DNA of 64,000 bases from Ophioderma brevispina. Its lineage: Eukaryota; Echinodermata; Ophiuroidea; Amphilepidida; Ophiodermatidae. Below the pieces are notes generated by a model. It worked only from the letters and a program-made list of their open reading frames with translations, was not told where the DNA came from and made no database searches. The DNA is taken from the NCBI GenBank assembly GCA_023653785.1, contig JAMKCH010049141.1, forward strand, positions 1-64,000, read 5' to 3'. The position numbers and the translations under genes were made by a program. How positions within the stretch are numbered: position 1 is the first letter of the stretch; each line of letters begins with the position of its first letter. Positions 1 through 12,557 of this stretch are shown in pieces.

Positions 1-912
1 AGTGAGTTAATTTCTTTGTTAAAGTTGAAAAATATATCAGGGGTGGGGGACCAATACTGAAGAATGGCTGGATGGGGATGTACTCCAAGAGGACCCATAT
101 TTGTACCTATGGGTCATTCCATGCAAATTCAACAAAACATCGAGTACACATCCCTCACGGAGTCTTTCTTTTTGTTTCTTGGAAGATATTTTTTCATGAG
201 AACTGAAATTCTGAAAATTTGAGCTCCGTACCTCTTCGTTTTCACACTACAGCAATTTTAAATTTGAGGGGGGGGGGGTCACCTCAAAAACATATACCGG
301 TGTGAAATCATTCAATATTCGCGGGCATAAGTAAAGAACTACACCCCTCAGACATTCAAACCGTGGATCTGGATACCTTTGCTGAAGATTGCAAATTGTT
401 GAACAGAAAAAATGACATTTGCCCCAATTTCAAATAACAGGGGGTCAAAAATGGCTCAAAAAAACCACTCGGGCCATACTTTGGGGGCCCATAAGTCAAA
501 AAGTAAAGTGATATAACTTCAAAATTTGCGCTGGTGATAGCTACTCTTATAAAATACTACCCTTGTGTACAATCCTATACTATAGCAGCTCGTTGGAAGA
601 GATGTAGCGTTGCAAAAAGTAAAAATCTAAATTTGACTGACTTGGCCCCTTAAAAACCTACTGTCAGATATGTTGCACCAAATTCTGCTTGGAATATATT
701 TGAGAGGGGTCCTTGCTTGATATTTGGCAGTTCATGTGGGGTCTTAGTGTCCTTCAAAGGTAAATGGTCTTCAAAAACCCCTACTTCATGTAATTCAGTT
801 TGGAATGTATTCCACACAAAAACCTTGAAATCAGACGCTGTCAAATCATACTTAATAATTTTAACATGATCTTGAAAGGTTTTTGTAGTTTCAACAATTT
901 TCAACACTTTTG

Positions 913-943
<31 letters not shown>

Positions 944-1929
944 GTTAATTTAAATATCTTGTCACATTTCCAACAAACCAGTGTATTTGGGCGGACAGAG
1001 TGGGTGACAGTGGTGATAATGTAAAAAAAGATGTGGTTTGGGGATCACAACAATGCTGAAATGGGAGAGAGGTGACAGAAATGCTCTCTTTCCTCCTCCT
1101 ATGGTTTCCCTCGCCTTAAAAAGGGGAATCCCCCCCAATTGTTGCACAGACGCTGCTTTATGTGTTGAATAGATCTTTGTAAAATAGCACACATTACAGG
1201 ATCTGACTGAAGACAATGTACCTAGTATAGGCTAGTATAAATAGCTACCCCTTAACCGTAAATTAACAAACTCCCTCAAACTTATGACTTTCCATCTCAT
1301 GGGGCAGGGACTTAAGTTTGGATTAAAAATGACAAAGATACAGTGCATCTTCACAATTGATCACAAAGTTGTGTGTGCTTGCCATGAAAAAACAGTTTGC
1401 CTATGTATGCATGCTTGTACATTTTTAATACAATTAAATATAGAATAAAGTGATTGTTAGAACAAATATAAATCATAGAAATAGCTAGTACCTGGTAGAG
1501 ACACAGCACAGATATTGAAAGTTGGGCGAAAAAAGTGTATGCAATCTATGATAAAATAATTATTGTACCACAAACGGTCATAATGCAGTGAGGTTGTGAT
1601 CATTGAGCTGTGACCATTTCCAATTAAGTTCTTATCTTCCAACTCCCTAGGTGGTTAGCCAGATAAAACAATGTTGTTGTGTGGTTAGAGTGCTATGTAG
1701 ACAGTCTGTCTGGGATGTGAAGAAGCTAATCCATGATCAAGACATTTTGGACAAACCTGGACAATTTGTGGACAAAACATAGACTTTCCTTGCAAATTTG
1801 GTGTGGATTGTGAGTGCATTTTTTTTTTACAAAAGACTGTATGGACAGATTTGGACAAAACCCTAGACACCAAAATGACCAAACCCCGACAATCTGGACA
1901 AAATGGGCATTTTCGGACAAGGTGGTAGA
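1..1929. other. Intergenic or intronic, no recognisable gene
   Basis: This stretch is AT-rich and non-coding in appearance. It holds a G run near 270-280 and a T run at about 909-939. Nothing in six frames is recognisable. Confidence 0.5.
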
Positions 1930-2329
1930 GGCTCTGATGTGATTGAGGATAAGAAATTGAAAGAGATTTCCCAGATTTATGGAGCCCTTTCCATGTTGAC
2001 CTCTTTCCTGATGGGAAGACTTTGAAGACCGGACAGTACCGATGCTCCCAATGTTGCTGCCCTCTTTGGCGGCCGTTTTGGTTCATCGAGGTTTGGAAAA
2101 TGTGATTCTGTCTGCTATTTCTCTCAAGACTCTTAAGTCTTCAGACCTTGTTCTTGCTGCTAAGCATTGTAAGAAGTAGGTGAACCTATCATTCCTGTTA
2201 CAACAGACGATTTAAGACTACTTTTGATAATGTTCGAAGTCTTTTTGGACCTGACTATCAGACGAGACTCCCCTTCTCAGATGGCAGTGTTCGGAACTTC
2301 CGGAAGGAAACTTTTCTTCCGAAGAATGT

Positions 2330-3300
2330 AAGAAACTGGAAAAAAGGTGTTTTCTCTGTTTCTTCTCTTTTCTTCTTCTTCCAGTTTCTTCCGGGAATAA
2401 CTGGAGAGAAACTGGAAGAAATTGGAAGAAACTGGAAGAAATAAGACAGTTATGAACCACCTCTAAATTTCATCACACTAAATTTCACCATATTATCTGC
2501 TTTGCACTTCAAATCATCACTGCTACTTTAGTTACTTTAAATTTATACAATCGCAGACTGTTTTTTTTTTTTTTTTTTTTTTTTTTCAAATTAATTTACA
2601 GTTTATAGCATGTTAAGTAAAAAGCCTGCAAGTATTATAGTAAATTTTTTCACAATTTGTTTTGATTTGCTATCAAATTATAATACAGATGATAATTGTA
2701 ACTTAATTTCCGAGTCTTTCCATGTGCACATTTAGACTATCCACAGTTGTAATTGTAGATGCAAACAATGAAAAAGCTGTTAAAATCTGTAATGCCACTT
2801 TGTTAATTTTTAAATACAAATCATAAAATTAGCACCATTAAGTTGTTTCTTTTGTTGTAATGCTTAGTGGAGAACCTGGTTAGGGAGACTATAACATATT
2901 TTGAAGATGTTCAGTCTTTCAAGGAGACTCGGCTTGGCCTTGCTGGTGTGAAAAGTGAGAATCAGTTTCTTCTTCCGTATTTTTTTTTTTTATATTTAGG
3001 CCTTGGTGAATAAATGTATTTTAATTATGCAATGGCATGGGGTAGGTAGGGGGGTCCCTGAATGGTTTATTTTGAATTATTTCACTATATTTCATTCACT
3101 GTATAAATATAAACCAAACTGTAGTCATTGCTTTTAAATAGAAAATTTTTTAAATGACTTTGTTTAGTTTCTTTCTTTCCGCTTTCAGTGGAAGAAACTG
3201 GAAGAAACCCTTTTCTTTCTCTTTTTCCAGTGGAAAAACCGCGTTTTTTTTCGACTGTGGAAGAAACTGGCAAACCCTGCTCAGATGGATTCCTGGTCTT
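2330..3300. repeat. Inserted region with CTGGAAGAAA repeats and a foldback
   Basis: AAGAAACTGG occurs repeatedly near 2327-2340, 2401-2445 and 3187-3270, and its complement CCAGTTTCTTCC lies near 2381-2394, so strands can pair. A T run spans about 2562-2586. The region interrupts ORF1 of the DIRS element. Confidence 0.45.
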
Positions 3301-3422
3301 TCCCCACATGTGAGGAAGAATTTTGAATTCTTCTCAGCTCCTATGGTTCCCAGATCATGCTGGGATAAGATGAATTCTGATGAGAAAACCTTATGCAAGC
3401 CAAGACAATGCCCACCCACCGG

Positions 3423-4100
3423 TGTCGAAGGCGGTTCTTCTAGAAACTACGGAACCTGTCCATAGAATGATTCTTGAATGGGGCAAGGATGTTGACTTCG
3501 ACTTTTGGAACAGTTTTGCCCCGTATTGTATGTGAAACGTCGATGCAGCCTTGTTTGTCCTCTCTTAGCATCCCTTTGAAGCTTTAATTGGTGCCTAATA
3601 GACCTGTCTAGTGAGCCATTGAGAGATGCCTTTTATACTGTGAGAGATCTTCATCACGTTTCTACTGAGCTTTTTACACAGATTGCTTACCAATTTGTGC
3701 TCTGAGAAGGAGAATGCGTTGAACGCTGTTGAATTGTTACAACAGCCAAAGAAGTTCTCCTGATGCTCCTAGAGGTAAAGATCTTTTGGGAAGACATGCG
3801 GTCTAGTTTTTTTTGCCTCCTCAGGAAGAAGAACGAGTTTAGCTGCTGATAAGTTGCCAATGTCTACAAGACCAGAGGTTCTCCAGATTTAGACCGTATA
3901 GATACAAACCTTACGATTATGGCTTTCGCTGAAGGACTTCCGCTCCTAGTTATTCTCCTGCCTACAGAAGGAACAGAGGTTCCTTTCCGGAAGTCGGGCT
4001 ACAACTCTAAGGACAAGCAATCCAACTATAGAGGGTCTAGACAGTACAGAAGTTATTCTTCCGACTCCAGAACGTAGAGGCGCCAGAAGTGGCGCGAGTA
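3423..4100 (+). pseudogene. DIRS lineage 1 ORF1 (gag-like) remnant
   Basis: The readable part starts at 3423 with VSKAVLLETTEPVHRMILEW followed by GKDVDFDFWNSFAPYC, then stops. Later pieces in shifting frames are rich in arginine, tyrosine and serine, such as FRPYRYKPYDYGFR near 3888 and QYRSYSSDSR near 4040. This suits the basic tail of a DIRS ORF1 nucleocapsid-like protein. Multiple stops and shifts show it is dead. ORF1 function in DIRS is presumed to be RNA binding and packaging. Confidence 0.55.
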
Positions 4101-4134
4101 GGAGAAGAAGATACGTTGACTCCTACCTACCTAT

Positions 4135-4990
4135 GACGCCAGTGGAGGGTCGTCTAAAGTTATATTCTCCCGCGTGGCGGTCGATACCTCGGAGTATGTT
4201 AAGTAAGGTTCTTCAAACACTTCAGAATTACCATTGCAGTTTTACCACCGCTCGTGCCCCGATTGAAAGTCAGTTTTTCTCTCAACGCCTATGCCAAAAG
4301 AGTCATTAACGGCTAGATTTTGAAAAACAGAAAGTGAAGGAAATTGTTGGAAAAATGCTATTTTTCCTAAGGAAGTATATGGAAGGATTCTATTCGATTT
4401 TTTTCTTCCTACCATCGAAGAAAACAGGAGATCTCAGACCCGATCATTAATCTAACCGCCCTTGAACAGATATATTCGTCCGAGGCTTGTTCAGATTGGT
4501 AACGTCTCTCAGCTGTCTCAAAGAGTTGAGAGGGCTGGGTTGGTGCGACTTGGATTTTAAAGACGCCTACCTACATGTTCCAGTTTTTCCTCCATCAAAG
4601 ATGGCTTCGCTTCAGTGAGACAACCAGTCTTACCAATTTCCGAAGCGCTGCCATTCGACTTTCTACTGCGCCCCTTACCTTTACAAGACTAGTGACGACA
4701 GTGGCAGAACATCTGAGAAGGAGGGGTATCAAAATATTTGTCTATCCCTCGATGATGGTTGTTTGTAGCTTCAAGCTTATCAAGTCTGAGAAGTCATTTT
4801 TACTTTGGTTATGACGACGGTGAAAGAGCTGGGTTTCATGATAAACCTTAGAATCTAAATCATCTCAAGTCAGAAGTCCGGATTTTTAGGAGCATTCCGA
4901 CTTGACAAAACCAAGTGTTTTTTTTCTTACAGAAGAGAGAATCAACTAACTGATAGTAGCTTTCCATTCTGAGTGAATTTATCGCCTGCT
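4135..4990 (+). pseudogene. DIRS lineage 1 reverse transcriptase remnant
   Basis: The segment begins with PVEGRLKLYSPAWRSI, the usual DIRS RT entry motif GGRL...W. It continues with KKTGDLRP (near 4422), a leucine-rich LKELRG stretch, DLDFKDAYLHVPV carrying the first catalytic Asp, and STAPLTFTRLV. The YxDD catalytic box is present at about 4738-4753 as VY then LDDG, but a small indel puts the two parts in different frames. The thumb follows with MINLR and SGFLGAFRLD. Stops and frameshifts occur throughout, so no activity is expected. Confidence 0.8.
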
Positions 4991-5359
4991 CATCTATGGC
5001 GAGGCTCCCGCTGCTTAGGAAGGTTGGCAAGCTTAGTAAGACCTTCGCCCTTACTGAGGTTGTGGAGAGACGGCTCGCAGTTACAACCTTGGGATTACTA
5101 CAGAGACTAACGCCACATCTCCCCGTCTAGTTCCGTTAAGCCAAAGTCGTGTAGCACCTACGATGGTTATTATGACAACACAAGAATTCTTATGGGGAAA
5201 GAGGTTTCCACAAGATACCTCATCGAGTTATTACCACGACGGGATGCTTCGAAGATAGGTTGGGAAGCATGCAGAGATCCCACAAAATAAAGATAAAAAA
5301 CGAAGATAAAAAGAATCTCCATATAATATACAGATTTGCAAGCGGTCTAACACGCTCTT

Positions 5360-6010
5360 AGGCTTCAACGTATGGTTTTCTGGGAAGTCATTGAAAATCA
5401 GATCAGACACTTCCACTGTCGTTGCCTACCTCAACCACCAAGGAGGAACAAGAGTATCCTCATTGCAATTGCAACCATCCACCCTCCCCTCCTCTCTTGG
5501 TGCCATTATCATTCAACTACCCTCAAGGCGGAAAACTCTACTACCAAAAAAGAGACGAGAGTTACAACTGTCTATAAGACAGCTTTTGTCCAGAGAAAAT
5601 CCAGCCAAATGATATGCTTATTCAGTATCAACTGTGGGAGTGGCATCTCAACAGCCGATGTATGCCAGATGATTTTTTCAAAGACTTTAGCAGGCCCATT
5701 AGATCTGTTTTGCAAACAACAAGAATTACCAACTCCTAACGTACTGCAGTGGCTAGCGGACGAGAAGTCCCCTGGGTGAGAGACTGCTTTACAATAATTT
5801 GGGGACCCTGATTATGCATTCGCCTTTCCACCAACCGTTAACAATTCTGGCGACGGTACTAACAAAGTTTACAGCAATCAAGGTCCAAGAAGATACTGCT
5901 TGAGCCCCATTTTGGCCACGTCAGGTTTGGTTTTAAGACTGTTCCAGACTTTTTTGTAGACTCATACCAAGAACTGATTCCTTTAAGATGCAAACTCTTT
6001 TGGTGGACGG
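5360..6010 (+). pseudogene. DIRS lineage 1 RNase H and methyltransferase-like remnant
   Basis: RNase H is marked by the RSDTSTVVAYLNHQGGT stretch at 5397-5449, where most DIRS copies have RSDNTT. After frame changes, DPDYAFAFPP (about 5807-5835) and APFWPRQVWF (5904-5933) mark the segment described in DIRS elements as an adenine methyltransferase-like domain, with the aromatic PPF/PPY-type box. The region is split over three frames. RNase H would degrade the RNA strand during reverse transcription. Confidence 0.7.
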
Positions 6011-6019
6011 AGAAACAAA

Positions 6020-6960
6020 AAGTTGTCGCTCCAAAGGCTAAAATCTCTACAATTGACTGTGTGGCCTCTCTCAAGCTCTCCTTCAAACACTAATGGTTTT
6101 TCAGGAGAAGCTGCCTCCCTGGCGCTGTAGCAAGAAATAAGTCAACATCCATTTTACTATATAGTACTTCGCGCTTCAACGTCCTGTGCAGCAACCACAA
6201 GGTTGATCTGCATTCTGCCTCTGTTGAGACTGGCTAACTTCCTGCATCTCTTTCGAAGAAAAACCTCCAAATTTCACTATTAGAAACTACCTTCTGTCTG
6301 CCATCTCTCCTATACATATAACCCCGGACATAAATTAGATAAGATTCAACGTCCTCTCGGATCTCATTAAGTTAATGTTTTAATTAACAGCCTACTGTTA
6401 GACCGCGCACTCCATCGTGGATCTTCCATTGGTCCTTCAGTACGTCGCCAGCGAGCCGTTTGAACCGTTGAATAAAGCCCATCTCTTCTTCTCGATTTAG
6501 CTATATACAAGCATTTCCCTACTGATGGCTGCACTACCAGACTATGTTCAGAAATCCAGGCGTTGTCTACAGACTAGAAATATATGAGATTCTCAGATTC
6601 CCAAGTCACTACTACTACTCCCTCGTGCTGGTTTCATGGCCAAAACACAGACACTCAATTATGCACCTCAGCCTATATTTCTTCCAGAGCTTCCTAATGT
6701 TACTGGTGATCCTGAAGATAACGCTGGTGCCCATGTCATAGTCTCCCAAGCATTATTACCACCTTACTGGCCTTCTAATGAATCTATTGATTCTTCACTT
6801 CTGACCCGTCTCATCACAACAACTAAACCTTAACAAACCCTGCAACAAGCAAACATTTTCAAGCTGGGTCACTTCCCTCATTACCCAAGGGGCCAACACC
6901 ACTTTTTTATGTCAACCTGACATGGGATGCTGTCAAAGGTTGTGTGGTATCAACGTTTTC
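6020..6960 (+). pseudogene. DIRS lineage 1 tyrosine recombinase remnant
   Basis: Fragments such as LPLVLQYVASEPFEPLNKA (about 6427-6480) and PRAGFMAKTQTLNYAPQP (about 6624-6676), followed by PIFLPELP, fit the middle of a DIRS tyrosine recombinase. The catalytic HxxR and terminal tyrosine region was not found, and sequence beyond about 6960 changes to an unrelated repeat. It is therefore truncated as well as frameshifted. Confidence 0.6.
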
Positions 6961-7029
6961 ATAGTGACCTCTCCCATAACAACTTCTAGGTGGACAGCCC
7001 TGGAAATATGCTACTCAACACAACGGAAA

Positions 7030-7330
7030 TGCGGTCATTTTTCAAATGGCTGCCATTTTAAACTATTATGACCATACCTCAGCCCACATTGTACAAATGT
7101 TGTGATTTTTGTGAATAAACCTAGGTTTTGGGTCCCTGAATCCATTGGTGCAATCAACAAGCTTCACATATAAATGAAATATACCAATCATGGCAGGCCA
7201 TTTTTTTTCAAATGGCTGCATTCAAAATCTATTTTGACTCACTATCTCTCGCCCACAATGTACATAGATTTGTGATTTTGGTGGGGCTAAAAACCATTGG
7301 CGGAATTTAAGAGTCAATTGTCAGCGCTGC
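7030..7330. repeat. Repeat family with ATGGCTGCCATTTT motif, + orientation
   Basis: Two units of about 175 bp contain AAATGGCTGCCATTTT, then ACCTCAGCCCACATTGTAC-type sequence and TGTGATTTTGGTGG. Related units in the opposite direction lie at 10080-10640. No coding function is visible. Confidence 0.5.
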
Positions 7331-10079
7331 TGACAGGGCCCCTAAATATTGCTCTCAGGGCCCCCTCGGCCAATGAGTACCTTAGGTCGGCACTAAAGTG
7401 GCGATATTGCGTTGCTCTTGACGCTAAAGGTCCACGGTTTAGCCTGCTTGACAGGGCTCGTTTTCCTTAAATCCGTCACTGGGTCTAAGCCCCGGGGTTT
7501 CTGATGTCTTAGATCCATTGGATCAATCACTTAATGCAAACATTAATCATCTCTACAAATTATCCCAAGATGGCTGCCAAAATTGGTGGCCAAAGGTTGG
7601 AAATGCAATTTTTTTAGAGACCGTTAATTTTACGGTGCCTAAAAGAAATGTGTAAATAGTTAATTCACAATGTTTCATTTCAAAACGTCACAATTTTGGT
7701 AAGTACATGCGAATGGTTTATACTTATCTGATATACCTCATGGTTTGTATGCAAATGTTCATGTTTGGTGTGGTATTGAAATTAATTGAGGCGTATTCTT
7801 CTCCTTTCAGTACCGAATCATGGATAATCAGACAAGTGAAATGTAAGATAGAAGGTGGCATAGATTTGTAGCATCAATTCTTGATTGAAGAAGATAGTCC
7901 AAACAAATTAGAATGACTGCATAATATGCCAGCACTGTGCCACATTATCGGACGATTAGGTCCAGTCAACCACACACCCACCAACTATTGGTAGCAATGA
8001 AGCCAGCTCTTAGTTTTGTATACTGGGCCTCCCATAAAACATATCTTGAAACAAAGCTTATTTTGGGTGAAACTGTGTACTGTCTGCCATAATAATTATT
8101 GTATGTAGAAACAGTAAGCTTTTCTCGATCCGTCGTGCCTCACTGATCACCAATAGCTTTGAAATGTCATGTCAAAACTCACATTACAGCTGTGTGGTGG
8201 TATGGAATGCTTATCATATCGGTTGTCTTACTGTTTGTTGGGTCATTTTGCCTTTGAATGAAGATCCTGCAGGATCGAACATCACGCCCCAGTATACACT
8301 CCAGGCTATTTTTGTGGAGAGGCAGTTGGTAAACAGCATTTCTTATTTTTTTAATCTGGCAAACAAGGTGAAAGATTATGGCCAATAACTGTTTTCATGT
8401 TAGGTTTGTGAGAAAAAATTCTACTTGAGGAATTAGGCCATTGGAATGGTAAATGCATTCATACTTCAGAAATTTATGTATCGCAACCATTGTGACGACG
8501 ACTCGGTAATAGTGTCCGTGTGACAATTTTTTGACACAAGAGAGCATACAAGCTACTCAAAATACTTTAGGGAAGCCTTTCCTTACAGGGATCCACCATC
8601 TGGCAAATGTGAAGAAATTCAGATTCTGGCACAAGCTTAATCGTGTGAACAAGGGTCAAGCGAGGAGAAGACGCACAGTGATAACTGGCAACAATAACAT
8701 TAAGGCAGTTTTTACGTCGATTACAATAACATCCAAGGGAAACCACTGCGAAGAAATGGACTTGGACTCTCCGTCCGTTCATTGTTCAACCCCTCCAATA
8801 TTCCAGACTGTGATTCGCCATCAACTTCACAGCACGCGCACGATGACGTCAGAAGGCGGGAAACTTTTGCCGAGTGACTATTGGATCTTTGTCAGATTTC
8901 TAGAGCATTTCATTTCATATAGGTGACGAGAAGGTGTTTTTTATGAATGTTGATGTTTACAATCCAACGTCATTGAATGTACCACTGGGAACCCTCGGTT
9001 TTACCTTTGATACAACATGAGTCGATAGAACGTAGTCGTGGAGACTTTCTCTGTGCAATGGAGGGTAGTTTCTGTAACCCACTGACCCATCTGACCCAGG
9101 GCCCTTTTTCTGACAAACTTATGAAACTGGAAACTTTCCGAACAACCTGTGCTTTATCCCTGAAGGGTTCATAAGTGTGTCCGCAAAAAGTGTGCCAGAT
9201 GAGTCAGGTTACGGAAACTCTCGCATGGAGAGCTTCTTGGGCTCCTACTTTGTTGAGTGCGAGAAAGTCAATGGGCAAGTTTATCTCCAGCTGACTAACC
9301 ACAGATGCCGTTCCTGCTCTTGAACTGGCAACAAAGGGGTCTCCTTATATGTGTGGTGGCCAGGATGGTATACCTGCCCCCATTACTTATTGCTATCAAA
9401 TTTCGCCTACATTAACTTTTTTGGGACAAAAGAGTTGTAGCCCTGAAATCTACTGTGGCAATGGGCCCCCCACTATCACCTGATATGACTCACCTGATAT
9501 TTTGAAAAAAAGTTTACATACACATTCCCCGCAATAACCTTCAGGATTGCGACCTCGCATACAACATGAGGCTGGAAGTCTCACCTGGGATCCTCAAATT
9601 GCAAGGACTGGGCTGTGGCTGGCATGGGAATTTCCGTTTGCGACTTTGTATTGAAAGAGAGGGCCAGACATTTTGAAGGTGTTAGAGTATAAGTCAGGTA
9701 TACTAAAAACTCAAATAAAATCTGCTTTTATGCATGCTCTTTTCAATGCTTTAACTATTCAACGAAACGAAACAGGCTCAGTCATCCCATTGATTACACG
9801 CTTTCTTCCGTCATAGTATAAAAATGTATATGGAATAAGCGGGTAGTATAGTCCTGGGTGTCACTCAGCCTGTTTCGCGTTTTCTTTCGTTCGTCGACTA
9901 TCATAAGCCCATTTTTAACAAAATCAACATTATCTTCTGCCTCACTGTCTCCATGAGTTTTGACATACCATTTTCAAAGCAATTGTGTTCAATGAGGCAT
10001 AACTGAAAATGGCATTAAAAAAAAAACAACAACTGGAAAAAAAAAAAACCCAAAGGTCCCCCCCCCCACGCTTAATCAT
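7331..10079. other. No recognisable gene
   Basis: The longest open frame is 8531-8926 (+, 131 codons, basic, starting MTQESIQATQNTLGKPFLTG). It matches nothing I recognise and has no evident splice context. A second frame at 8977-9174 contains LTHLTQGPFSDKLMKLE. I see no structural repeats of note. Confidence 0.4.
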
Positions 10080-10640
10080 CCATATTGCAATAACGGTGGC
10101 TTATGGCAGCCATTTGTGACGGCCATTTTGTAGCGGTAATGTGCCCATGTATGACCCGATTGCTCCAATGGATTCTCTGACCCCGATCTTGGCTACCGCC
10201 ACCAAAATCACAGCTCTTTTCCATTGTGGGTCGAGATATGGTAAAAAGTGACGTATGAAGTGGCAGCCATTTTGAACAAAATGGCTGCCATATTAGGTGT
10301 ATAACATTGTCTTGTAACTTGATTGCACCAATGAAATTCAGTGACCTCAAACACCTGGTATAGTCCCCAAGATTACACTGTTGTACATTGTTGGCTTGAA
10401 ATCTGTCAAAATAGCTTTGAATAGCGGCCATTCTAAAAAAGAAAATTACTGCCATTTTGGTAGATTACATTTAAGCGTTTAGCTTGATAGCACCAGGGAT
10501 AGTGACCCAAAAACCTTATGTTTATACCCCACCAAAAACCCGACTGATGCCATCGTGGGCTGAGATATGGTCAAACTAATTGCAAATGGCGGCCAGTTTG
10601 AAAAATTGCCTCCATTTTTTTTGAGTAGCCATATTTTCAG
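10080..10640. repeat. Repeat family with ATGGCTGCCATTTT motif, - orientation
   Basis: Several copies of GGCNGCCATTTT, with CACCAAAATCACA and CCATTGTGGGTCGAGATATG, correspond to the reverse complement of the units at 7030-7330. At least three partial units are present. Confidence 0.5.
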
Positions 10641-11412
10641 GGTTGCAGCTAGACATTTTAAGGGAAGTCCCCTGACAACATGATACCAAAAACCTTTGAC
10701 ATTGCATGTCCATGTCAGGTAAACGCCTCTGGCCCCCTGGACATCTCTGATGCGTTGAAAGTGAAAGGCCTCGTCAACTGGACAGTAACTTCGCCTTTAA
10801 CCCACATGCTCATGAAATTAGAAGTCGGTGCAACATCGAGGCTTTCACTTAAGAGTAACATATCTTATTATGGAAGCATCAGGTGGAGGACGCAGGGTCG
10901 ATTTAAAGAAATAAAATCTACATGCCATGTTAACCATTTTTTCCCAAAAATGGCTAAAATACAGAAATAACATGGCACAGAGGAACCTTCATATGCACAG
11001 AGTCAATATTACATGCACCTTGGGGCATGTTTGCACCTGGGTAAATCGAACCCTGGGAGACGCCTACAACGTTCAGAACGTTTATTGAAACCCCCGGGTC
11101 TTACAAGTAACAAACTCGTGACCAAACCATCCTGTCAGCAAAGCATTCAGAAAAGAGGAGGGATTCCATGCCTCCTATCCAACATGATCATAAGGTGAGG
11201 ATTGCCGGTTTTAGTATAACTACAAGTGCTTTGATTTCGATGTTCTGATGTTAACATGTTATCATGTTTTATATATATATATATATATGACAGTACATTG
11301 GGGCAAAATTATTTCAGCTTCCCATTAAACTTCACCCTGGCGAGGAACCCCGCAACAACTGAGCCTACCGGCTCCACTTCCTCCACCTAGTGACCATTGT
11401 GGCAGTCATGCA

Positions 11413-11518
11413 CTAGTTGGATCATTTCGTATGTATATACTGGATAAAATAGAATTCCTCACCAAGGTTGTTAGATTGTTCTATTTTATAATGTATACTT
11501 ACGAATGAATCCAACTAT
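11413..11518. repeat. Short palindromic element, with a related copy downstream
   Basis: TAGTTGGATCATTTCGTATG at the left pairs with CGAATGAATCCAACTA at the right. A direct copy of the left arm, with ATAAAATAGAACAATCTCAC following, is at 11709-11757. The copies look like a foldback miniature element. Confidence 0.55.
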
Positions 11519-11759
11519 TACCCTCATCCGGCCTTCCCCGCAAGTGGAGTCCTTGGGGGCGGACAAAAATGAGCAAAGGTTTCTGGATGCCAGTGACGTC
11601 ATTGATGGGCGTACCGATGCTAGCATGGGACCGCTACTAGGCTGGGGCGCACCGAAATTTTTAATGTGCAATAGGGGTGTCTCAGGCCTTTTGAGCACAA
11701 AAAATGCACTAGTTGGATCATTCGTAGTATAACATGTATAAAATAGAACAATCTCACAC

Positions 11760-11965
11760 CTTTGGGAGGATAATGTAATATTGGTTGACCAAATGGACAC
11801 AATCGACACATTTTCGCTCATAATTTCCAACAAAACATCCTTAATCCTAAGATTTCACCTGTAAATGAAAATAGTAGCTTGTTTCAGATACCAAAATTTT
11901 GACCACTACGGTAAAATCTGGGAAGTTCTGGGGACAAGGCTATTGGACGATCGGACCATGGCCCT
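11760..11965 (-). mobile_element. TTAA-type miniature element, partial, reverse copy
   Basis: The region is the reverse complement of 49798-49985: shared parts include the TATTGGTTGACCAAA region, CCAAAATTTTGACCAC and GATCGGACCATGG. It ends CCATGGCCCT followed by TTAA at 11966-11969. The other end is missing. Confidence 0.6.
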
Positions 11966-12511
11966 TTAATTTCTGTTTGGCCCTTTTCCTTCATATTTTG
12001 TAGAGTCGCAGAAGCCTGCAGTAGTCAGTCACTCCCTGAGGTAGGCCTGGAAGGTAGCGCTGATGTATCCATTCTGAAAGGGGGCGACAGGGAGAGGTGC
12101 ACTTCTTTGCCAACCCTGACAACGATGTCCTTTTCACCGCCACAACACAACTCAGGAGTGGTTAGATGATGTAATCATTCAAAGAATTAATATATGATAT
12201 TCATATGTTTTCCACTTTGTGGGGCGTAGCCACAATAAGCAACTCATTCACGTAAAGTTCCTTTTAGTGTAATTTTAGTGCGATGAACAGATTTTGGATC
12301 AAATTATAGTGGACATCGTTTTAAGTCCTATGCGTTTTTAAGTCCTATGCAGTTTTAAGTCCTCGAATATGTCAGTGTGATTAGCCAGTAATAATCTCCG
12401 CGTCCTGATGATGCTATGATTTGAGCTTGGAAATTTAAGTCTGGTCATTAAATGATGTAATATGCAAAGCAGAGTTCACATATTTTTCAGGAAACTTACT
12501 ATTCTTACAAA

Positions 12512-12557
12512 GGGGGGGGGGGGGGGGGTAATTTTTTTAAGGGGGGGGGGGGGGGGG
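12512..12557. repeat. Paired poly-G tracts
   Basis: Two runs of about 17-19 guanines are separated by TAATTTTTTTAA. Such tracts can form G-quadruplexes, but may also vary in length or be misassembled. Confidence 0.8.

Larger units (their letters stand above)
1930..6960 (+). mobile_element. DIRS retrotransposon, lineage 1, decayed
   Basis: Order on the + strand: ORF1 remnants, reverse transcriptase, RNase H, methyltransferase-like segment, tyrosine recombinase. This is the DIRS arrangement. Firm anchors are VSKAVLLETTEPVH with WGKDVDFDFWNSFAP (3423-3530), RT pieces DLDFKDAYLHVPV (4553-4590) and STAPLTFTRLVTTVAEHL (about 4663-4715), STVVAYLNHQGGT (5411-5449), and APFWPRQVWF (5904-5933). The RT wording is the DFKDAYLHVPV type, unlike the two other copies in the window. 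About 2330-3300 inside ORF1 seems inserted and is full of CTGGAAGAAA-type repeats. The left limit is uncertain; the right is overrun by another repeat near 6960. Confidence 0.8.

Noticed and set aside
8531..8926. 131-codon frame as a host gene
   Set aside because: No recognisable domain, no splice context and no neighbour supporting it; kept only as a note in the gap entry.
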